Virus record (IMG/VR): IMGVR_UViG_3300042301_000709
Coordinates: 1-24,809 of that record
DNA: 24,809 nucleotides
Source of the DNA: a virus
Reading direction: 5' to 3' (one strand)
Shown here: piece by piece, positions 21,667-24,809 of the stretch
Layout: each line of letters opens with the position of its first letter
Position numbering within the stretch: the stretch's first letter is position 1
Translations under genes and position numbers: made by a program
Notes under the pieces: model-generated
Database searches by the model: none
Told to the model about the DNA's origin: nothing
The model's input: only the letters and a program-made list of their open reading frames with translations

Positions 21667-21843
21667 TTATTTTTGATAAGGGAAAGCCTTGTTAAGGGCC
21701 TGACGGCGCTTCTCACATGGAGTACACTCAGCTGTACCCTTCTTCTTCTTGGCAATTGTATCGGCTATCTTCTTGATACCCGTAACAGTAGTGACCTTGT
21801 GGATTGTATCACCAAGGCCACGGCTTGTACTTGTTAATTTCAT
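21667..21843 (-). CDS. Small phage protein with CxxC pair (58 aa)
   Basis: This ORF reads from ATG 21843 to TAA 21667 and encodes 58 residues. It starts by ATGA overlap with the gene upstream. It contains 'GLGDTIHKVTTVTGIKKIAD' (about 9-28), a Lys run, then 'ECTPCEKRRQALNKAFPY' with a Cys-x-x-Cys pair. I recognise the combination 'GLGD...TGI...C.C.KR...LN..FPY' from many marine and Bacteroidota phages, uncharacterised. The Cys pair could bind a metal or iron-sulfur cluster between subunits. The role is unknown, but the pattern strongly supports a real gene. Confidence 0.78.
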   Translation of the reverse strand: MKLTSTSRGLGDTIHKVTTVTGIKKIADTIAKKKKGTAECTPCEKRRQALNKAFPYQK

Positions 21844-22184
21844 TTTCTTTTTACATTAGATACACGACTACCCATACCTACTCTTGACTTCTCAGCCTTC
21901 TTGGATGCAAGCTTAGATGGGCTCATTTCACTCTTGGTGACAGGTGTCTTTGAAGACACTCTCTTTGATGGTCGGCAGTACTCATTGCTACCACCCGCAC
22001 CACATGCTTTGCCTGTTCGCGTGTCAACCCACTTCTCTTTCTCCCATCTCTTAAGACTAGCTCCCTTCTCAGTCTTCTTTACATTGCCTGACTCTTTTCG
22101 GCATTTAGCAATAGCCTGCGAAGCTCGAGCTGAGGGGAACACATCATAAGATGCCTTTACTTTCTTGTAGCAGGCGTCCTTCAT
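21840..22184 (-). CDS. Basic Cys-containing protein of a virus-wide small family (114 aa)
   Basis: The N-terminus 'KDACYKKVKASYDVFPSARA' with 'AIAKCRKE' and then 'WEKEKWVDTRTGKACGAGG' and 'EYCRPSKRVSSKTP' match a small protein that I recall both in marine phages and in large algal DNA viruses (DUF5872-like, number from memory). Four Cys residues in two pairs suggest metal binding or disulfides; the C-terminal third is a basic, disordered tail. It starts by TAATG from the gene upstream and overlaps the next by ATGA. Function is unknown; basic charge fits a DNA-associated virion protein. Confidence 0.72.
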   Translation of the reverse strand: MKDACYKKVKASYDVFPSARASQAIAKCRKESGNVKKTEKGASLKRWEKEKWVDTRTGKACGAGGSNEYCRPSKRVSSKTPVTKSEMSPSKLASKKAEKSRVGMGSRVSNVKRK

Positions 22185-22474
22185 TAGTACTTGCCTCTAC
22201 GATTTGATGGTGATGATTTGGTTGATCCACCCGGTCCTGCCCATAATTTCTTACAAGCCCAATATCTTGGTGTTAATTTGTCATTGGCAGTGTCACAGCT
22301 GTGACGAGCCTTAAACGATTTGCGTGCAGCAGCGCTATAATTGTGGCCATAGCCCTTCGCGCCAAAATGCAACAACTTCTCAGTACCTCCTGAGCAAGCC
22401 TTAACCATCATCTTCTTACCTGCGCGGTCAGAAGGACGTGGTGAGTTGCATTTCATCTTACTTTTGTCAGCCAT
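22184..22474 (-). CDS. Basic protein with HFGAKGYGHNYS motif, virus-wide small family (96 aa)
   Basis: A very basic 96-aa protein with 'GKKMMVKACSGGTEKLLHFG', then 'AKGYGHNYSAAARKSFKARH' and 'LTPRYWACKKLWAG'. The combination HFG, KSFKARH.CD and YWA(C/N)K is known to me from small uncharacterised proteins of marine phages and of large eukaryotic viruses (DUF5754/DUF6321-type, from memory). The conserved Cys and His could bind a metal. It is grouped with two other small basic proteins in one unit. It probably binds nucleic acid or is packaged, but no function is established. Confidence 0.75.
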   Translation of the reverse strand: MADKSKMKCNSPRPSDRAGKKMMVKACSGGTEKLLHFGAKGYGHNYSAAARKSFKARHSCDTANDKLTPRYWACKKLWAGPGGSTKSSPSNRRGKY

Positions 22475-22477
22475 GTC

Positions 22478-22723
22478 TTATTTTCTTGGTCGTTGGTACC
22501 CTTGAGGCATCTTCATGCCTACTGAACTGCCGAGCTGTGCGAGGCCGCGCTCCGCGTAGGCCGCTGCAATATTGCGCTTTTTGCGTCCAACGTCGTTTTT
22601 AACGGCATATTTTGCGTCCAAAAGCTTCATTGCCTGTGCATTCTTGATGTTCAATGCCATCAGGTCAGTCTTTAGTGACGCTGTCTTCTCAGAATAGAGA
22701 GGTTTTTTCTTTTCTTCAGCCAT
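22478..22723 (-). CDS. Hypothetical basic helical protein (81 aa)
   Basis: An 81-aa soluble, Lys/Ala/Leu-rich protein, mainly helical (about residues 10-60, 'LKTDLMALNIKNAQAMKLLD' within it), with a C-terminal 'GMKMPQGYQRPRK'. No membrane segment, Cys or enzyme motif. It is spaced 3 bases from both neighbours in the basic-protein unit. Its DNA at 22501-22560 is 38 of 60 G+C by hand count, richer than most of the window. I recognise no family. Confidence 0.65.
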   Translation of the reverse strand: MAEEKKKPLYSEKTASLKTDLMALNIKNAQAMKLLDAKYAVKNDVGRKKRNIAAAYAERGLAQLGSSVGMKMPQGYQRPRK

Positions 22724-22726
22724 TAG

Positions 22727-23251
22727 TTATTGGAAAAATTTTCCTGTTTTAGAACGACTTTTGCTAGTCATCACATCACCTTTTTGGTCATATCTAGTTC
22801 TACTTTTAGTCATATCACCTGCTGAAGATACAGTCTTACTAGTTTCAACCATCTTACCGCCTCTAGGATTAGTAGCTGATCTTGAATAAGTTGTAGAACC
22901 TGTTTCGTAATCTTTAACTACTTTTTTAGTAATAGTTCTGTCTCCTGTTAATCCCTTTCTTGTGGTTGTTGTTTCTTTACCAATTGGACTAGTTGTTATA
23001 AATTCAGAACTCTTCTCTACTTTAACAGGATTGTTAATCTTAGTATCGGCTATAGCCTTACCTGTATTTTTAATACCTTCAACACCTTTTTTAATTCCTG
23101 CAACTCCTTTATTGAGAACATTCTGAACGCCCATTAAATTTACAGGACCTTCTACTTTAGGTTTATCAGGATCATTCTTTCCAAACTTTCCTTTTAAACG
23201 ATCAATTGCTCCATTACGGAAAGAGCTGCTGTTATAATCCATTTTTTCCAT
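22727..23251 (-). CDS. Hypothetical Thr/Lys-rich repetitive protein (174 aa)
   Basis: A hydrophilic, basic, low-complexity protein likely to be extended. Residues about 40-70 repeat 'GVAGIKKGVEGIKNTGKAI', and from about 85 there are alternating Thr/Ser-Lys-Arg segments ('TTTTRKGLTGDRTITKKVV', 'SRTRYDQKGDVMTSKSRSK'), giving a repeat of roughly 20 residues that resembles beta-roll turns. No hydrophobic core, signal or catalytic motif. First gene of its unit, with a TAAATTTG box upstream. The start could also be Met4. It could be a virion-internal or host-surface protein; I cannot say which. Confidence 0.65.
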   Translation of the reverse strand: MEKMDYNSSSFRNGAIDRLKGKFGKNDPDKPKVEGPVNLMGVQNVLNKGVAGIKKGVEGIKNTGKAIADTKINNPVKVEKSSEFITTSPIGKETTTTRKGLTGDRTITKKVVKDYETGSTTYSRSATNPRGGKMVETSKTVSSAGDMTKSRTRYDQKGDVMTSKSRSKTGKFFQ

Positions 23252-23270
23252 GATATCTTTTTTAATTACT

Positions 23271-23289
23271 TAACTTTGAGACAAATTTA
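23271..23289. promoter_or_regulatory. Back-to-back TAnnTTTG boxes in the divergent intergenic region
   Basis: In the 53-base gap 23252-23304 the plus strand carries TAACTTTG at 23271-23278, pointing to the winged-helix gene, and the minus strand carries TAAATTTG at 23289-23282, pointing to the gene starting at 23251. Only 3 bases separate them, so two polymerases could not bind together. Direct repeats aaatttaataaaatttaata (23284-23303) follow. No -33 element is evident for either. Confidence 0.5.
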
Positions 23290-23304
23290 ATAAAATTTAA
23301 TAAC

Positions 23305-23748
23305 ATGGATGACTACCTAAAATATTGGAAGGTCATACGCCAATACGTCAAGATAAAGTATGGACTAAACCAAGCTGATCTTGATATGATCCTGTTTCTC
23401 TACTCAGAGGCGTACTTCAATAAAGATAAGTTTGATGAGTTTACCCGCCTAGTTGGGTGGGATGCAAAGCGTTTTAAGCGAATGCTCAAAGAGGGATGGC
23501 TTGAGTCGTTCCGTAAGCATGACCCAAAAACAAATAGGAGAGCCCTGTATAAGCTCTCCTTTAAAGCGAAGCATCTTGTGACGCTAATCTATAAATACCT
23601 GAATGGTGAACAACTCATCGCTGAGTCTTATGTCAACAACCCACTACTTCTCAAAAAGAGCAAGCGCTACCGTGATGCTGTAATGAGAGGTGCCGTGCTA
23701 AAGCTAAACGACTCTATACGACAACAACAACATCGCGCTCGTGAATGA
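23305..23748 (+). CDS. Winged-helix-like protein, possible regulator (147 aa), only plus-strand gene
   Basis: The order of segments suits a winged helix-turn-helix: helix at about 22-36 ('QADLDMILFLYSEAYF'), helix pair at 42-66 ('DEFTRLVGWDAKRFKRMLKE' within it) with a basic second helix, a hairpin-like wing at 68-86 ('RKHDPKTNRRALYKLSF') and a closing helix at 88-100. This resembles MarR-type or related DNA-binding proteins, though no family can be assigned. The C-terminal third is basic and Gln/Arg-rich. It is transcribed against all other genes from a shared promoter region, as expected of a regulator, and its last 35 bases overlap the 3' end of groES in the opposite direction. No terminator is seen after it. 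Confidence 0.7.
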   Translation: MDDYLKYWKVIRQYVKIKYGLNQADLDMILFLYSEAYFNKDKFDEFTRLVGWDAKRFKRMLKEGWLESFRKHDPKTNRRALYKLSFKAKHLVTLIYKYLNGEQLIAESYVNNPLLLKKSKRYRDAVMRGAVLKLNDSIRQQQHRARE

Positions 23749-23971
23749 TGGTGTACGGCTTGTCGTTGATCACCATCGTGTAGGAGTGACTCTTGTCGTA
23801 GTAAATCTCATCGCCTGACTTTATTGCAGCCACCTCAGTACCCGCCACCACGACCTTGCCAATCTTATAGCGAAAGTCATTTGCGTCATGCGCACTCAAG
23901 AGGAGGCCTGACTCAGTCTTGACCTCCTTCTCAATTGTCTCAATAATTATATTCTTGCCGATTGCAATCAT
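23714..23971 (-). CDS. groES: Phage co-chaperonin GroES
   Basis: An 85-aa GroES, the lid that closes the GroEL folding chamber. The family layout is present: 'IGKNIIIETIEKEVKTESG' at the N-terminus, a mobile loop at about 18-32 ('ESGLLLSAHDANDF'), then 'GKVVVAGTEVAAIKSGDEIY', and 'IIHERDVVVVV' as the closing strand. The usual roof loop is shortened. It overlaps groEL by 4 bases (ATGA at 23968-23971), giving the order groEL-groES, the reverse of most bacterial operons. Its stop lies inside the opposing winged-helix gene. As phage T4 gp31 shows, phage GroES can adapt the chamber to capsid proteins. Confidence 0.9.
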   Translation of the reverse strand: MIAIGKNIIIETIEKEVKTESGLLLSAHDANDFRYKIGKVVVAGTEVAAIKSGDEIYYDKSHSYTMVINDKPYTIIHERDVVVVV

Positions 23972-24809
23972 CTCGCGTCATATGTTCGCGCCATTGTGAT
24001 AATGGCGTCAGTTGATAAAATTGTCGTTGCCACACTCACAGCGTTCTGTAGCGCGCTTCTTGTCACCTTGAACGGGTCAATGACACCCATCTGCAATAGG
24101 TCACCATACTCACCCGTCTTCACGTTGTAGCCCTTGCCATCCTCGAGCAACATCCCATCAAACTTGTAGATGTCCTCAAACTTAAGCCCGGCATTCGCCA
24201 AGATTTGCTTCGCAGGAGTCTCTAACGCGCGACATATGATGTTAAATGCAGCCTCAAGCTCCGCAGTCTCACTCACCACACCATGCAGGTGTAGCGACTC
24301 ATCAAGGAGTGCCTTGCCACCACCGGGCAGCACACCCTCCTCCAAAGCCGAGCGTACCGCACACACAGCATCATCGACCCTGTCGTATAGCTCCTTCTGC
24401 TCAATGTCAGTCGTACCACCCACGAAGATGACACCAACGCCACCTGTGAGTGATGCAATGCGCGACAAGATAAAGTCCTTCTCATGCTTCTTAGTCGCCT
24501 CACCATGCGCAGCCCATAGCTGCTCCACGCGCTCAGCCAATGCCTCTTCATCAGTGCGCACCGGTGAGTTAATGATCACAGTGTTCTGCGAGTCCACAAT
24601 GATCTTCGCAGCATGACCCAAGTCAGCGTATGTCATCAAACTCAAGTCATCACCTGTCTTCTCACTGAAATACTTGGCACCAACCGCCAAGGCAATGTCA
24701 CCCATCAGCTCATGCTTCTTGTACCCAAAGTTAGGCGGCTCAATAGCACACACCTTGAGGTTGCCCTTGGCTACGTTCGCTGCCAATGTGTTGATCACCT
24801 GTGTCGCAC
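23968..24809 (-). CDS. groEL: Phage chaperonin GroEL, C-terminal half (cut by the window edge)
   Basis: Corresponds to about residues 260-525 of E. coli GroEL: the end of the apical domain, the second intermediate segment and the C-terminal equatorial part. The frame stays open to the window edge; the Met sometimes assigned at 24798 is an internal GTG (Val), since 'ATQVINTLAANVAKGN' aligns across it with the substrate-binding helix. Counting from that codon, the key ATPase residue equivalent to Asp398 is Asp143 ('DRVDDAVCAVRSALEEG'), 'LPGGGKAL' is at 158-164, and Asp241 ('GVIDPFKVTRSAL') equals Asp495. The Gly-Gly-Met tail of bacterial GroEL is absent; it ends 'MARTYDAR'. G+C is near 60-65% in sampled lines, against about a third in the adhesin region. 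The enzyme part appears functional. Confidence 0.95.
   Translation of the reverse strand, partial: ATQVINTLAANVAKGNLKVCAIEPPNFGYKKHELMGDIALAVGAKYFSEKTGDDLSLMTYADLGHAAKIIVDSQNTVIINSPVRTDEEALAERVEQLWAAHGEATKKHEKDFILSRIASLTGGVGVIFVGGTTDIEQKELYDRVDDAVCAVRSALEEGVLPGGGKALLDESLHLHGVVSETAELEAAFNIICRALETPAKQILANAGLKFEDIYKFDGMLLEDGKGYNVKTGEYGDLLQMGVIDPFKVTRSALQNAVSVATTILSTDAIITMARTYDAR

Noticed and set aside
24170-24616. Long open frame on the plus strand opposite groEL (148 codons)
   Set aside because: It is antisense to a well-conserved GroEL coding region; its Ser/Pro/Ala-rich product looks like the complement of biased codons, with no start context or family pattern.
24798-24809. GroEL start at 24798
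   Set aside because: The codon is GTG inside the conserved helix; the frame continues upstream as 'ATQ' to the window edge, so the gene is truncated by the window and not started there.
1-24809. tRNA genes
   Set aside because: Intergenic gaps are all under about 80 bases except those filled by small genes or a terminator, and no cloverleaf was seen in them.

Overview
This window is part of a tailed double-stranded DNA phage genome. Virion assembly, receptor-binding, lysis and chaperonin genes are packed head to tail, almost all on the minus strand, so they are read here from right to left. The likely host is a member of the Bacteroidota, such as a freshwater or marine flavobacterium-type organism. 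Three things suggest this. Most intergenic gaps carry a TAnnTTTG box, the -7 element of Bacteroidota promoters. Starts lack Shine-Dalgarno sequences and sit behind A/T-rich leaders. The small membrane and virion proteins are of kinds I associate with Bacteroidota and marine viromes. No integrase, repressor, tRNA, transposase or CRISPR array was seen. The TerL - portal - scaffold - capsid order with large TerL (753 aa) and portal (811 aa) recalls crAss-like and related Bacteroidota phages, but I cannot establish that placement without a search.

Layout in transcription order (right to left). 24809-23714: groEL (cut by the window edge) and groES as a translationally coupled pair, clearly more GC-rich than the rest. 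23305-23748: the only plus-strand gene, a winged-helix-like protein, which overlaps the 3' end of groES. 23251-21667: five small basic or Cys-containing proteins, two of which resemble small proteins also found in large algal viruses. 21637-14426: a receptor-binding region with an S74 self-cleaving fibre, collagen-like and head-repeat fibre, small fibre, beta-helix spike, spike-base-like protein and four tandem genes sharing an N-terminal module; it is interrupted by a bidirectional terminator at 19107-19136. 14408-11896: small membrane proteins, spanin-like proteins, holin candidate and M15 endolysin. 11817-10210: a basic small protein, a lipoprotein with a C-terminal membrane anchor (u-spanin candidate) and a calcineurin-like phosphoesterase. 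10179-3460: coiled-coil protein, another fibre, a small protein, a tandem GroES-like protein, a small-terminase candidate, TerL and portal. 3417-869: scaffold and major capsid protein, ended by a UUCG-loop terminator. 793-35: an unidentified gene after the capsid.

Genes within each block overlap as ATGA or TAATG or are a few bases apart, so they should be co-translated. Block borders coincide with hairpins and/or TAnnTTTG boxes, which yields a consistent map of about eight transcription units. Five conserved small genes of 38-58 codons were read directly from the sequence and are included, along with one corrected start. The most notable features are the phage-borne GroEL/GroES pair plus a second GroES-like protein beside the packaging genes, and the nine-gene adhesin array with recent tandem duplication.
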